Shown: in pieces, positions 1 through 11,834 of the stretch
Layout of the letters: each line of letters opens with the position of its first letter
Position numbering within the stretch: the first letter of the stretch is position 1
Source of the DNA: Stutzerimonas kunmingensis
GTDB lineage: Bacteria > Pseudomonadota > Gammaproteobacteria > Pseudomonadales > Pseudomonadaceae
Length of the DNA: 64,000 nucleotides
Assembly (NCBI RefSeq): GCF_021432085.1
Contig: NZ_CP090366.1
Location: 4,340,001-4,404,000, forward strand
Reading direction: 5' to 3'
Made by a program: the position numbers and the translations under genes
The notes under the pieces: generated by a model
Told to the model about the DNA's origin: nothing
What the model saw: only the letters and a program-made list of their open reading frames with translations
The model's database searches: none

Positions 1-947
1 AGCGAGAACACCGGTAGCTCGGCGGTATTGAAGCCGACACTGACGCCGAGATTGCCGGCGCGGTTGTGCAGCATGGTCAGAGTCTGGCCCTGTTCGTCCG
101 CATAGGGCACCACGTTGAACACCGTCTCGTCGTAGTCCCTGGTCGGGCCGCGATAGCGCTGCCAGTCGCTCAGCTCCTTCGCCGCGCGGGGGTTGAACGG
201 TGAGACCTGTTTGACCGGCGCCACGAAGCGCGCGCCCTCCTCCAGCAGCGGCGTGCCGAAATTGGTGTGGTACAGCACCTGGTATTCCTTTGCGTAGTCA
301 CCCTGATTGGTCAGCGTGTCGTGCAGCGAGAAACCGGCACGACCCGGCTCGGTGCTGAGCTCGGTGAGAATCGCGAAGTCGAGTTTCTTGAAGGCCTTCT
401 CCTGCAGCTCGCCTCGCAAGCGAATGGCATAGGGCGGCTTTTCATCGATCTGCAGCACCACGCGCGAGGCCGGAATGTTCGCCGCACGGCCATGCAGCGT
501 GAGCAGTTCGCCGTTGTCTTCGCCGGGGTGGCCGACCCACTCGAAGCCGCAACGGGTGACCAGCTCGTTGAAGCCCTCGAGCCACCCCAGCCCGCCGCGC
601 CCGTTGAGCTCGATAAAGGCCGGGTTGACCACTTCATCCACCGGCGAATCCCAGCCCAGGCGTACCTCGCCGGCCACCGCTTCCAGCACGTTCATGCCGC
701 GCGTGGGCACAACGGTCATGCGCATGCTGCCGTTGTCGATCTCGATCAGGCTGACGCCTTCCTGCCGGCCGCCATGCAAGGTACGCATGCTGACCGAGAA
801 TGGCGTCGGCGCGTCGATGCCCAGCTCTTCGCTGGTGATGCGCCAGTTCTTCGCCGGCTTGTCGTGGTCGATCAGCACCTGTTCCCAGGCCATGGCAGGG
901 GTGGCCAGGCAGATGCCCAGGCCGAGGAGAAGCTGCAAACGGGTCAT
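1..947 (-). CDS. DUF4432 family exported protein (aldose-epimerase-like), C-terminus cut by window edge
   Basis: An open frame runs leftward from an ATG at 947 through the window edge, giving about 315 visible residues with no stop. The first 20 residues form a signal peptide ending in ATPAMA, so the protein is exported. The body contains stretches typical of the DUF4432 / galactose-mutarotase-like beta-sandwich family, such as VVPTRGMNVLEA, GWDSPVDE, NELVTRCGFEW and VLYHTNFGTPLL. Family members are thought to bind or epimerise sugars, but no substrate can be read from the sequence. An AAGGGA stretch lies just upstream of the start. A frame on the opposite strand covers the same DNA but lacks family motifs. 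The family call is confident; the function is not. Confidence 0.8.
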   Translation of the reverse strand, partial: MTRLQLLLGLGICLATPAMAWEQVLIDHDKPAKNWRITSEELGIDAPTPFSVSMRTLHGGRQEGVSLIEIDNGSMRMTVVPTRGMNVLEAVAGEVRLGWDSPVDEVVNPAFIELNGRGGLGWLEGFNELVTRCGFEWVGHPGEDNGELLTLHGRAANIPASRVVLQIDEKPPYAIRLRGELQEKAFKKLDFAILTELSTEPGRAGFSLHDTLTNQGDYAKEYQVLYHTNFGTPLLEEGARFVAPVKQVSPFNPRAAKELSDWQRYRGPTRDYDETVFNVVPYADEQGQTLTMLHNRAGNLGVSVGFNTAELPVFS

Positions 948-1076
948 GGGGGGTTCCCTTTGTTGTTATGACTCCTGCTCAAGGTAGCTGAAACGTTTCA
1001 TCTGGCAAGCCAAAGCGGTTGCCGAATGACCGAAGGGAGGCGGAATGCAGCTTGACGGAGTGCTCTAGCTTGGCTT

Positions 1077-1637
1077 TCAGCCCTTGCTGTAGCGACTCGG
1101 CTGCCAGTAGCCGGTGAGCAGCGGCAGTGCGGGGCCACGCCAGCCGCGCTGACGAAGTTGCCGGGCGATCAGCGCATTCATGATCTTGTGCCCCATCAGC
1201 AACACGCTTTCATTGGCCTCGGCCAGCTCGATCAACCGATCGGCCGCTGCGCTGGCACGCCTTGTGGATTCTCGGATGTGCTCGGTATGGCTGGCGAAGC
1301 CGAGAAACCAGGCGGTGCGAAACGCCAGGCGCCAGAAGCGCGACGGCAACAGCGGCAGTCCCCACTCGGGATACGGCAGGTGCGGCTCGGCGAACAGCGG
1401 ATCAGGTAGTTCACAGCAGTCGCATTCCAGATGCGAGCACGATTCGATGCAGCGCTGCAGGGAGCTGCAGACTACGATGCCAACCGAGCCTGCCAGTGCG
1501 ACCAGACTGTCCGGGCGCTCGGCGGCGACGACCTCCGCAGCGTTGTAGCGCTCGACCCAGGTTTTCATGCCAACCGGCGTGCTCCAGCGCGCTGCGCCGT
1601 GGTCGGGTCTACCGTGCCGCACGAGGATGATCTGCAT
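1077..1637 (-). CDS. Histidine phosphatase (phosphoglycerate-mutase-like) family protein
   Basis: 186 residues. The protein begins MQIILVRHGRPDHG, with the RHG catalytic signature of the histidine phosphatase superfamily at residues 7-9, where the His becomes phosphorylated. A second conserved His lies in the C-terminal part (LLMGHKIMNALI). The frame is open further upstream (to 1676), but starting at 1637 places the beta-strand and RHG motif at the N-terminus as in relatives, so I chose it. Substrates in this family range from sugar phosphates to phosphoproteins and cannot be assigned here. It stands alone between the DUF4432 gene and the HPF-like gene, all on the minus strand. Confidence 0.8.
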   Translation of the reverse strand: MQIILVRHGRPDHGAARWSTPVGMKTWVERYNAAEVVAAERPDSLVALAGSVGIVVCSSLQRCIESCSHLECDCCELPDPLFAEPHLPYPEWGLPLLPSRFWRLAFRTAWFLGFASHTEHIRESTRRASAAADRLIELAEANESVLLMGHKIMNALIARQLRQRGWRGPALPLLTGYWQPSRYSKG

Positions 1638-1748
1638 CTGGCTACCGGATACACGGGCCCGGCCGCCAAGACGCATGCCCGCCAGCAGGGGGATAGAAAG
1701 AGAATGAAGCGGGTGGAAACGCCCCGACCCGCGGCCGGGGCGACGGGG

Positions 1749-2171
1749 TCACTTGTCGAGCTCGTCCTGCTTTTCCAGGAATTCCTCTTCGAGCATCGCA
1801 TCCTTGACGGCCTGAGGCTGCTCGTCGAGCAGCGGATCATTCAACTCGCCGCTGGACAGTACGCGGGTGTCCAACTTGCCCATCAGATGCTCCAGCGCGC
1901 GCTGCATCTTGTCCGCCGCGCCATCGACCGCCAGCTGCAGCGACTCGTCCTTGTGCGTCACCGACACCGCCTGATGCCCCTTGGGCCGCGCCTCGATCTG
2001 GCAACGCTTGTCATCGGCGCCGGCCTTCTGCGCGTTTTCATCGCTGACATGGACTTCCACTCGGGTGAGGAAGTCGTCGAAACGCTCGAGCCGATCCTCA
2101 ACGGTCGTACCGACCCACTCGTGCAGCTCGACGCTGCCAGGGATGTGGTTGCTATTGACCTGCACTTGCAT
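1749..2171 (-). CDS. HPF/RaiA family ribosome-associated protein
   Basis: 140 residues. The N-terminal ~105 residues fit the HPF/RaiA (sigma-54 modulation) fold: MQVQVNSNHIPGS, then an RLERF helix, a strand VEVHVSDENA, CQIEARPKG, and a second helix ALEHLMGKLDTRVL. Family members bind the 30S subunit and help to inactivate ribosomes in stationary phase. The C-terminal 35 residues are acidic and probably flexible. A clear AGGAG lies about 8 nt before the ATG at 2171. The C-terminal dimerisation domain of long HPF is absent, so this is a short-type protein. Confidence 0.8.
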   Translation of the reverse strand: MQVQVNSNHIPGSVELHEWVGTTVEDRLERFDDFLTRVEVHVSDENAQKAGADDKRCQIEARPKGHQAVSVTHKDESLQLAVDGAADKMQRALEHLMGKLDTRVLSSGELNDPLLDEQPQAVKDAMLEEEFLEKQDELDK

Positions 2172-2231
2172 ACGACTACTCCTGATAGATGACGTACCTA
2201 CTAGGGTTCGAGGCGCGCGCGTCGGCGAGGT

Positions 2232-3557
2232 TCAGCTGCTTCGTCCGGTTGCGGGCCCAGGCGGGTCGGCGGGCGTGGCGCCCGCACGGTCAGCCCGACC
2301 ACCGAGCAGCCAACCCAGCACACCCCAAACCGCCGCGCACACGGCGCCGACCAGGGCGATCAGCCAGACGCCCTGACCGAGACTGTCGAGCAGGCTCTTG
2401 GCCCAGCCGCTCAGGGCATCGCCGCCGCGATAGACCACGGTGTCGATGAAGTTTTTCGCCTTGTACTTGCTCTCGGCATCCAGCGGCGCGAAGAGCATCT
2501 CGCGGCCCGGGCGGACGAAGGCGTATTCGCCGATGCGACGCACGATCATCACGGCGGCCAGCACGGCAAAGGTCGGCGCCAGGGCCAGGCCGACGAACCC
2601 GAGGCAGACCAGCGCCGGTACGGCGGCCAGCAGAATCCGCACGCCGAGCCGCTGTGCGATGCGCCCGGTGATGAACAGCTGCGACAGCAAGGCACCTGCC
2701 TGCACCACGAAATCGATCGCACCGAACACCCGCACCTGCTCGGCACGATCCGGAAACAGCTCGGCGACCAGCCTTGCCTGTTCGAAATAGAGAAAGGTGC
2801 TGGCGGTCGTCAGCAGCAGCACGAACGCCGCGATGCCGAGCAGATAGCCCGAGCCCAGCACCCGCGTCAGGCCACTGAATGGATTGCCCGCTACCGGTCG
2901 CCGTGGACTTTCGGCATGTTCGGTGCCGGGACGGCCGGCACCCATCTCCTCGCGCCAGACCATCAGGTAGTGCTTGAGCGCGACCGCGGCGACCAGCAAA
3001 AGCGCCGCCAGCAGCATCAGCCCGAACTGACCGAGCACGCCGACCAACAGCGCGCTCGTCGCCGGTCCGACCAGACCGCCCACACTGGCACCAGCAGCGA
3101 TGAAGGCGAACAGCCGGCGCGCCTGCGGAGCGTCGAACACATCGGCCATCAGGCTCCAGGCGACCGAGACCACGAACAGGTTGTAGACCGAGATCCACAC
3201 GTAGAACACCCGCGCCAGCCAGACGCTGTCTCCGAGCAGGAAGAACAGCCCCGCGAACACGAGCAGGTTGACGCAGAAAAAGCCGTACACCCAGTCGATG
3301 TAATGGATGCGCGCGACCCGCGAGTTGAGCCAGGCGAACAGTGGCACCGCCACCAGCATGGCGATGAAGGTCGCGGTAAACAGCCACTGCAGGTTCTCGA
3401 CGCCGCCCTGAATGCCCATAGACTCGCGAATCGGCCGCAGCATGAAGTAGCCAGAGAACAGGCAGAAGAACAGGCTGAACCCGGCCAGCGCGGCATGCAG
3501 TTCCCCGGGGCGGGCATTGATCAGCGCGGCCCCGCGAGCGGCTAGCGAAGTCGGCAT
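2232..3557 (-). CDS. MFS transporter (NTP/NDP exchanger-like branch)
   Basis: 441 residues with about 11-12 hydrophobic segments spread over the whole length. The N-terminus reads FSLFFCLFSGYFMLRPIRESMG, a motif common to bacterial MFS proteins that resemble the plastid/rickettsial ATP-ADP carriers. A cytoplasmic loop rich in charged residues sits mid-protein (MVWREEMGAGRPGTEHAESPRR). The substrate is unknown; the nucleotide-exchanger resemblance is by sequence style only. The start at 3557 has only a weak Shine-Dalgarno (GAGCG). It is followed closely upstream by the aldo/keto reductase gene, whose stop lies 7 bp away, so the two may be cotranscribed. Confidence 0.8.
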   Translation of the reverse strand: MPTSLAARGAALINARPGELHAALAGFSLFFCLFSGYFMLRPIRESMGIQGGVENLQWLFTATFIAMLVAVPLFAWLNSRVARIHYIDWVYGFFCVNLLVFAGLFFLLGDSVWLARVFYVWISVYNLFVVSVAWSLMADVFDAPQARRLFAFIAAGASVGGLVGPATSALLVGVLGQFGLMLLAALLLVAAVALKHYLMVWREEMGAGRPGTEHAESPRRPVAGNPFSGLTRVLGSGYLLGIAAFVLLLTTASTFLYFEQARLVAELFPDRAEQVRVFGAIDFVVQAGALLSQLFITGRIAQRLGVRILLAAVPALVCLGFVGLALAPTFAVLAAVMIVRRIGEYAFVRPGREMLFAPLDAESKYKAKNFIDTVVYRGGDALSGWAKSLLDSLGQGVWLIALVGAVCAAVWGVLGWLLGGRADRAGATPADPPGPATGRSS

Positions 3558-3564
3558 TCGGCGC

Positions 3565-4482
3565 TCAGCGGAAGGCGTCGACGATCATCTGCCGCTGTCG
3601 CGCATCCGGCAGCCGCCCCTGGCCGGCGAGCAGGTTGTCGGCCATGTAGCGCGGGTTGGAAGTCGCCGGTATGACCGCAGTTACAGCCGGCTCGGCAAGG
3701 ATGAACTTGAGCAGCAGCTGCGCCCAGGAGCTGGCATCGATCTCCACCGCCCAGGCCGGCAGCGGCTTGTCCTTGACCCTGGACAGCAGGTTGCCACGGG
3801 TAAACGGCCGGTTGATCAGCGTGGCGATGCCGTGGTCGGCGCAGTACGGCAGCAGCTGCTTCTCGGCGTTGCGCTCGCCCACCGAATAGTTGAACTGCAC
3901 GAAGTCGACCTTCTCCTGCTTCAGCGTCTCCAGCAGGCGGTCGTGGGCCGACTCCAGATAATGGGTCACGCCGATGTAGCGCACCCGCCCCTCCTGCTTG
4001 AGTTCGCGCAGCAGGCCGAGCTGGGTGCGGGTGTCCTGCAGGTTGTGCACCTGGATCAGGTCGATGGTGTCGGTCTGCAGCGCCTTGAAGCTCGCTTCGA
4101 TCTGCGCCAGGCCGCGTTCGCGACCGCTGGAGGATACCTTGCTGGCGAGGAAGACCTTGTCGCGCTGGCCGTGCCGCTCGACCAGCTCACCGACGACGCG
4201 CTCGGAATTGCCGTAGCTCGGCGCGGTATCGATCAGCGATGCGCCGCCATCGAGCAGCACGCGCAGCACCTCGAGCAGCCGCGCCATCTCGGGATCATCC
4301 AGGCCTATGTCATGTGTCCGCGAAGTGCCAAGGCCGATGACGGGTAGCATCTCGCCGGTGGAAGGAATCTCGCGTCGACGCAGCGCCTCGGCTGCCCGCA
4401 CCAGCGACGGCAACAGCGGACCGAGCGCCAGCATCGCTGCGGCCACGGCTGTACGTTGAATGATCTGGCGGCGCGTCGGCAT
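3565..4482 (-). CDS. Aldo/keto reductase with twin-arginine signal
   Basis: 305 residues from the ATG at 4482, which has GGAGAC upstream. The N-terminus MPTRRQIIQRTAVAAAMLAL is a Tat signal (RR plus a hydrophobic stretch), so the enzyme is probably exported folded, with cofactor already bound. The body is an AKR TIM barrel: LPVIGLGTSR, SLIDTAPSYGNSE (Asp/Tyr of the catalytic tetrad), KVFLASKVSS (Lys) and IQVHNLQ (His). The C-terminal NADPH site is seen as AVIPATSNPRYMADNL. The frame is open 48 codons further upstream, but that extension would bury the Tat signal. The substrate is unknown. Confidence 0.82.
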   Translation of the reverse strand: MPTRRQIIQRTAVAAAMLALGPLLPSLVRAAEALRRREIPSTGEMLPVIGLGTSRTHDIGLDDPEMARLLEVLRVLLDGGASLIDTAPSYGNSERVVGELVERHGQRDKVFLASKVSSSGRERGLAQIEASFKALQTDTIDLIQVHNLQDTRTQLGLLRELKQEGRVRYIGVTHYLESAHDRLLETLKQEKVDFVQFNYSVGERNAEKQLLPYCADHGIATLINRPFTRGNLLSRVKDKPLPAWAVEIDASSWAQLLLKFILAEPAVTAVIPATSNPRYMADNLLAGQGRLPDARQRQMIVDAFR

Positions 4483-4705
4483 GGGTGGGGGTCTCCGGTC
4501 GTTTGCGGTATCGACCTCTGAGTATGGTCGAGTCATTTCGCGATACCGGTCCGGCGACGTACGGAGCTTTTCCTGATGTTTCATGTGGCGCCGAAGCGTA
4601 CGATAACGATGTCGCAATAGTGGCAATATGCCCTTATTTGCGCTTTACTGCGCCGCTTCCGATGCCTGCTGCGCTGACGGCGGGTTGGTAACTGTCGAGA
4701 CGAAC

Positions 4706-4897
4706 ATGTCCTTCAACCTACGCCAGTCGCGCCAGCAGAGTCCCGATGGCCAGGCACCCGCCGCGCCGCGCCCCTGGGTACGCTCCCGGCTGAGCAGTCT
4801 CTGCTATGCCGCAGGACTGCTGTTGGTGTTCATTCTCAGCCTGCTTCTGCTGCCGAACGACAGCGGCCTGGGCCGGCTGCTGTGGGGCGCGCTGTAA
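4706..4897 (+). CDS. Small single-pass membrane protein, unknown function
   Basis: 63 residues from ATG 4706. A polar, Gln-rich N-terminus (MSFNLRQSRQQS) is followed by one strong transmembrane helix (LCYAAGLLLVFILSLLLLP) and a short tail. It lies between the aldo/keto reductase (divergent) and the chemoreceptor (convergent). The Shine-Dalgarno is poor (GAGA). The in-frame upstream extension to 4628 looks noncoding. No family was recognised; a real but uncharacterised microprotein is plausible. Confidence 0.5.
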   Translation: MSFNLRQSRQQSPDGQAPAAPRPWVRSRLSSLCYAAGLLLVFILSLLLLPNDSGLGRLLWGAL

Positions 4898-4919
4898 GAC
4901 AGCGCCCAGATATCAGGTC

Positions 4920-6554
4920 TCAGGTACGAAAACGGCCAACCAGTTCCGCCAGCGTCTTCGACAGCCCGGACAGCTGTTGACTGGCGAGCATGCTCTGCGA
5001 GGAATAAGTGGCCGCCTCGTTGGACAGGTCACGGATATCGGTGATGTTGCGCGCGATTTCCTCGGTAACGCTGCTCTGCTCCTCGCACGCGGTGGCGATC
5101 TGGGCGGCCATATCGTTGATGCGCTGCACCGACACGGAGGTTTCCGCCAGCACCTGATCGACGCCGGATGCCCGCTCGACACTGTCTCGCGCCTTGTCAC
5201 TGCCGGTCTGCATGGCCTGTACGGCCTTGTCTACGCCGCTCTGCAGGCGCTCGATGCGCGCTTGGATATCCTTGGTCGAATCCTGCGTGCGCGCGGCCAG
5301 TGCCCTTACCTCGTCGGCCACCACGGCGAAACCGCGGCCCTGCTCACCGGCGCGCGCGGCCTCGATGGCGGCGTTGAGCGCGAGCAGATTGGTCTGCTCG
5401 GCGATGCCGCGAATCACTTCGAGCACCGCGCCGATGCTGGCGGTTTCCTCGGCAAGCGCACCGATGGTCTGCGAAGCGCCTTCGACCTCCCCGGCCAGCT
5501 GGCGGATCGACTGGATGGTACTGCTGACCACCGACGCGCCCTGGCGTGACTGGGTTTCCGCCGCACGCGCGGCGTCCGATGCGTTTTGCGCATTGAGCGC
5601 GACTTCATGCACCGCCGCGCTCATCTCGGTCGCGGCAGTGGTCACCTGATCGACCGCGGCGTGTTCGCTGCTGATCAGCTGATCGTTGGTTTCAGCCATC
5701 GCCGCCATGCCACGCGCGGCGGTCTCGACCTCAGCGGTAACCCGTCCGACCTCAGCGATCAGCGGCTGTAGTTTGTCGAGAAAGCGATTGAAGGCATTCC
5801 CGAGCTGGCCCAGCTCGTCAGCCGAATGCACCTCCAGACGGGCGCGCAGGTCGCCATCGCCATCGGCGATCTGCTTCAGCCGATCGAGCAGTCGGCGCAT
5901 CGGGCGCAGCACCACCAGCGGCAGGCCGAGGATGAGCAGTGCGCAGCCCAGCAGGCCGATGATCAGCACCGCGGTCTGCTGGCTGGATGTGGCGGCGCCC
6001 TCGGCGATCGCCGCCGCGCCCTCGGCCTCGGCGGCTGCGCCTTCGAGTTCGCCGAGTTTGTCGATGGCATCGCGCATGGCATCGAAGCGCACCTCGCTGT
6101 CACCAAAGCTCAACGCGCTGGCGGCCTGAGGATCGAGATCGACCTGCTCGATGACCCGCTGCGATACCGCGGACCATTGCTGAAAGCCGCCATTGAACTG
6201 CTCGACCAGCGCCAGTGCCTCGGCGCCCGGTTGCATGGCTGCGTACTTCTGCACACGATCGTAGGCCTGCTTGAGGTTTTCCGCATGGCTGGCCTTGAGT
6301 GCCTGCACATGCTCGCCAGCATCGCTGTCGAGCAGGCTGCGCTCGGCGACGAAGGCCTGATACAGGTCGCGATCGGCATTGAGCAGCAAGCCGATGGCCG
6401 GCAGATGGCGCGTGGCCAAGACCTCGCTGGAGTCGGTGACGCGTTCGATGCCACGCATCCCGAAAACGCCCATCAGCACCAGCAATAGGGCCAGCGCCGC
6501 AATGGGCAAGGTGATCTTCCAGCGGAATCCGAGATCGGTGAACAGGCGGGGCAT
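4920..6554 (-). CDS. Methyl-accepting chemotaxis protein, 4-helix-bundle sensor type
   Basis: 544 residues. TM1 spans about residues 13-33 and TM2 about 193-215; between them is an alpha-helical periplasmic 4HB-type sensor domain of about 155 residues. A HAMP domain follows ([21 protein letters not shown]), then a kinase-control module. The conserved signalling tip is seen as [19 protein letters not shown] and [15 protein letters not shown] around residues 383-420. An Ala/Glu-rich run ([18 protein letters not shown]) just before TM2 is unusual. It should sit in the inner membrane and control CheA. The ligand is unknown. The gene is not in a che operon. Confidence 0.88.
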   Translation of the reverse strand: MPRLFTDLGFRWKITLPIAALALLLVLMGVFGMRGIERVTDSSEVLATRHLPAIGLLLNADRDLYQAFVAERSLLDSDAGEHVQALKASHAENLKQAYDRVQKYAAMQPGAEALALVEQFNGGFQQWSAVSQRVIEQVDLDPQAASALSFGDSEVRFDAMRDAIDKLGELEGAAAEAEGAAAIAEGAATSSQQTAVLIIGLLGCALLILGLPLVVLRPMRRLLDRLKQIADGDGDLRARLEVHSADELGQLGNAFNRFLDKLQPLIAEVGRVTAEVETAARGMAAMAETNDQLISSEHAAVDQVTTAATEMSAAVHEVALNAQNASDAARAAETQSRQGASVVSSTIQSIRQLAGEVEGASQTIGALAEETASIGAVLEVIRGIAEQTNLLALNAAIEAARAGEQGRGFAVVADEVRALAARTQDSTKDIQARIERLQSGVDKAVQAMQTGSDKARDSVERASGVDQVLAETSVSVQRINDMAAQIATACEEQSSVTEEIARNITDIRDLSNEAATYSSQSMLASQQLSGLSKTLAELVGRFRT

Positions 6555-6882
6555 GGCGTCGCTCCTCGAGAGGCTTTCCTTGCTATCGGCTACAACAACT
6601 GCGGCAACAGGTCACCGGTCGACAATTGCACAGCCGCGCGCGATTTCCGTTGCGCCACATCAAGAGGAATCGCCGCCTCACCCAGTACTTCCGGATGAAG
6701 ACCATGGTTGCATGGCGATCTTCGATCCGGCGGCCGATAACGTGGCTGACGGTGACGGCGCCGAACGGGCATGCAGCTCGCGGCCGGGGTGCCGATAACA
6801 AAAAATGTAGCCTCTGATCGACGGCTGATCAGTGCGGGAGCGGCCGAGTTTCCCGCTTCCCTTCCTCAAGCGAGTAACGCCC
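6555..6882. promoter_or_regulatory. Divergent intergenic region between two chemoreceptor genes; two FliA-like -10 octamers
   Basis: This 328-bp gap separates two divergently transcribed chemoreceptor genes and holds no convincing gene. It contains two copies of GCCGATAA, at 6733-6740 and 6791-6798, which equals the -10 consensus of the flagellar sigma factor FliA (sigma-28) and points rightward toward the FIST receptor. Neither copy has a good TAAA-type -35 partner at the usual spacing, so the promoter call is tentative. Confidence 0.3.
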
Positions 6883-8900
6883 ATGATTTCGCTCTCCCGA
6901 TTCAAGCCAGGCCACACGCAATCCAGCGGCACGGCGAGCCTGCTCTGCTCGGCTCACCAGCTTGCCCAGCAGCTCGCCACCCTGCGCTTCAACCCGACCT
7001 ACATTGCCGGTTTCGTCTCGCCGCACGTGGATCTGGATGAGGTCGCCAGGCAGATAGCGCAGCGCTTTCCGCAGGCGACGATCAGCCTGTGTACCACCGC
7101 GGGCGAGCTGTCCAGCGAGGGCCAGCGGCTTTACTGTGCCACCGGCGCGCAGTGGGATCGGGTGGTGTTGCAGCTGTTCGACGCCAGCGTCATCGCCGCC
7201 GCCGAGATCGTCCGTGTGCCGCTGGAGTGCGAGGACATCCGCGGCCAGGGTCAGCGGCTGTCGATGGGCGAGCGCATCGCGCGCCTCACGGCGTCGATCA
7301 AGCGGGTGCAGGTGTCGATGAAGATCGATTACCGCGACACGCTGGCGAACATCTTCTTCGACGGCCTCTCCGCTTCGGAATCCTTCTTCATGGAGGCGCT
7401 GTACGAGTCCGGTCGTTTCCCCTGCCTGTTCGTCGGCGGCTCGGCCGGTGGCAAGCTGGATTTTCAGAAGACCCAGCTGCATGACGGCAAACGCAGCTAC
7501 CAGAACCACGCGCTGATCGTCTTCCTCAAGTGCGCGCGGGACGTACGCTTCGGCGTGTTCAAGAGCCAGAACTTCGAGCCGACGCCACTCAGCCTGAACG
7601 TACTCAGCGCCTCCCTGGAGGACCGTTACATCAGCCAGGTGGTCGACTCACGCGGCAACATCCGCACGATGGTCCAGGCGCTGTGCGAGGCGCTCAAATG
7701 CGCGCCGCAGGAGCTGGAGCAGCGGCTCTCGGACTACTCCTTCGCCATTCGCGTCGGCGAGGAAGTGTTCGTCCGCTCGATCTCGCAGATCGACTTCGCC
7801 AACGAGCGCGTGCACCTGTTCTGCGACGTCGCCCCCGGCGAAGAGCTGATCATGGTCAAGCGCACCCCGCTGGCCGAGACCACCCGCCGCGACTATCAAC
7901 AGTTCATGCGCAACAAGCCCGGCAAGCCGCTGGTGGGCATCCTCAACGACTGCATCCTGCGCCGACTGAACAACGAGCAGGCACTGGGCGGCATGGACCC
8001 GGTGTTCGATGACGTGCCGGTGGCCGGTTACTCGACCTTCGGCGAGATCCTCGGCCTCAACCTCAACCAGACCCTGACGGCGGTGTTCTTCTTCCGCACC
8101 AACGGCAAGGAAGAGTTCCACGACGAGTACACCGACAACTTCATCGCCTACCACGGCGAGTTCAAGGCATTCTTCCTGCGCCGGCAGATCAAGAAGCTGA
8201 CCGGCCTGAGCCAGGTGGTGGTCAAGCAGATCGAGCAGTTCAAGCGCCAGGACTACAGCAGCGCGGTGGACATCAATGGCCTCGACGAACACATCCGCCC
8301 GGTGTTCCGCGGCCTGGCCGACCTTGGCCAGGTCCTGTCTCAGGCCGACCATGAGCGGCAGTCCATGTCCGAGCAGCTGAGCCAGTGCGCCAACGAGCTG
8401 CACGGCTCGATGGACGATCTGACGCTGAACATCAACCAGCAGGGTACCGTCATCGAACAGGCCGGCAGCTCGGTCAAGCAGATGGTCCACCAGGCCGACG
8501 AGGTGGTCAGCAGCGCCCGCGACCTGGCGCAGTCCAGTCAGCGCATCCAGTCGGTGGTGCAGACTATCCAGCAGATCGCCGGGCAGACCAACCTGCTGGC
8601 GCTCAATGCGGCGATTGAGGCGGCGCGCGCCGGTGACATGGGCCGTGGCTTTGCGGTGGTGGCGGATGAGGTGCGCAAGCTGGCCGAGATCACCGGCAAG
8701 AACGCGGAGGAAATCGGCACCGACATCGACCGCCTGGCCAGCGAGATTCGCGCGGTGGCGCAACACATCGAGACGCAATCGGCCGGTGTCGGCTCGCTGA
8801 CCGGGCTGCTCGATGCGCTGGAAAATTCGAGCAACCTCACCGCAGGCACCTCACGCCAGACCAAGGGCGTCGCCGACCGGCTGATCGGCCTGACCGCGCG

Positions 8901-8904
<4 letters not shown>
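6883..8904 (+). CDS. Soluble chemoreceptor with FIST sensor domain
   Basis: 673 residues from ATG 6883 (AAGCGAG upstream). There is no transmembrane segment, so this is a cytosolic receptor. A FIST_N domain (about residues 25-200, e.g. [11 protein letters not shown] and [14 protein letters not shown]) and a FIST_C domain (about 215-365) form the sensor; FIST domains are proposed to bind small molecules such as amino acids. The MCP signalling module follows (tip around residues 561-600, [19 protein letters not shown]). The segment between sensor and tip is short compared with membrane MCPs. It is transcribed away from the 4HB receptor. Its stop overlaps the recQ stop. Confidence 0.85.
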
Positions 8905-10859
<1,955 letters not shown>

Positions 10860-11068
10860 GCTGAGTCACTCCTTTGACTGGAGGCCGGAGGGTAGCAAAC
10901 GGAGGGAGACGGTACTGCAAAGCGGCTGACATGTGCGGCCGGTCGTCGGAGCGCGTGGCCATCAGCCCGGCGATGGCGCTGGGCGCCGGATGGGACTTTG
11001 AGGTGGGCAAATTTGGCGGCCAGCGGGCCCAGGTGGAAGGACGCATTGCGCGCCCTTCGCCAGAAGAC

Positions 11069-11671
11069 TCAGAAGCGGTCGCGAATCACCACCTCATCGA
11101 ACGGCAACTTGCCGATCCGCGGCTTCGGCTCGGCAGCGCGCTTGCCCACCGCGACCATCAGCGCGATGACATGGTTGTCCGGCAGGTTGATCAGCTTGCC
11201 GACCGCGTCGAAATCGAAGCCATCCATCGGGCAGGAATCCAGGCCCTTGGCCCGTGCCGCGAGCATCAGCGTCTGCGCCATCAGGCCGCAACTGCGCATG
11301 GCTTCGTCACGCTGGACCTGCGGCTTGTCGCGGTAGTAGGCATCAATGGCGCCGGCCATAAAGTTCTGCACCTCGCCTGGCGCACCATCCCAGACCCGGC
11401 GGACATTCTTTTCCCAGCTGTCGACCTGCGCGCAGATCACCACCAGCATCGAGGCATCGGTCATCTGCGCCTGGTTCCAGCCCACCTCGCGGATCTGCGC
11501 CCGCAGTTCAGGGTCGCTCACCTCGACGAAGCGCACGTGCTGCAGGTTGAAGGCAGAGGGTGCCAGCAGTGCCAGTTGCAGCAGCTCGTCCTTCTCCTCC
11601 CGGCTGAGCTGGAAGCTCGGGTCGTAGACTTTGACGGCGCGACGGGTGCGGATGGCTTCTACGGTATTCAT
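11069..11671 (-). CDS. Nitroreductase family protein (FMN-dependent oxidoreductase)
   Basis: 200 residues, the usual length. The N-terminus TVEAIRTRRAVKVYD carries the RR phosphate-binding motif for FMN; LLAPSAFNLQHVRFVEV is the second FMN-contact segment, and GLDSCPMDGFD plus GKRAAEPKPR mark the C-terminal half. These enzymes reduce nitro, quinone or related substrates with NAD(P)H; the physiological substrate is unknown. GAGGAAG precedes the ATG at 11671. The gene stands alone on the minus strand; the 209 bp between it and recQ show no gene. Confidence 0.82.
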   Translation of the reverse strand: MNTVEAIRTRRAVKVYDPSFQLSREEKDELLQLALLAPSAFNLQHVRFVEVSDPELRAQIREVGWNQAQMTDASMLVVICAQVDSWEKNVRRVWDGAPGEVQNFMAGAIDAYYRDKPQVQRDEAMRSCGLMAQTLMLAARAKGLDSCPMDGFDFDAVGKLINLPDNHVIALMVAVGKRAAEPKPRIGKLPFDEVVIRDRF

Positions 11672-11790
11672 GACGCTTCCTCGTGATCAACAGTGGCGCC
11701 ATGCTAAGGGCGCCGACCAATCGAATCCATGCGCCTTGACCGATAAGAATCATCGACGCCTTTGATCCGAATCACCACCCGGCACAAACG

Positions 11791-11815
11791 AAAAAGCCGC
11801 CCGGAGGCGGCTTTT
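11791..11815 (-). terminator. Intrinsic terminator downstream of pckA
   Basis: GCCGCC and GGCGGC arms around a CGGA loop, flanked by A- and T-runs. It lies 20 bp past the pckA stop on the minus strand and could also stop transcripts arriving from the other side. Confidence 0.8.
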
Positions 11816-11834
11816 CGATCACGCGGCGGGCAGC

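Noticed and set aside
267..971. Plus-strand frame at the left edge
   Set aside because: The minus strand encodes a DUF4432 protein with signal peptide through the same DNA.
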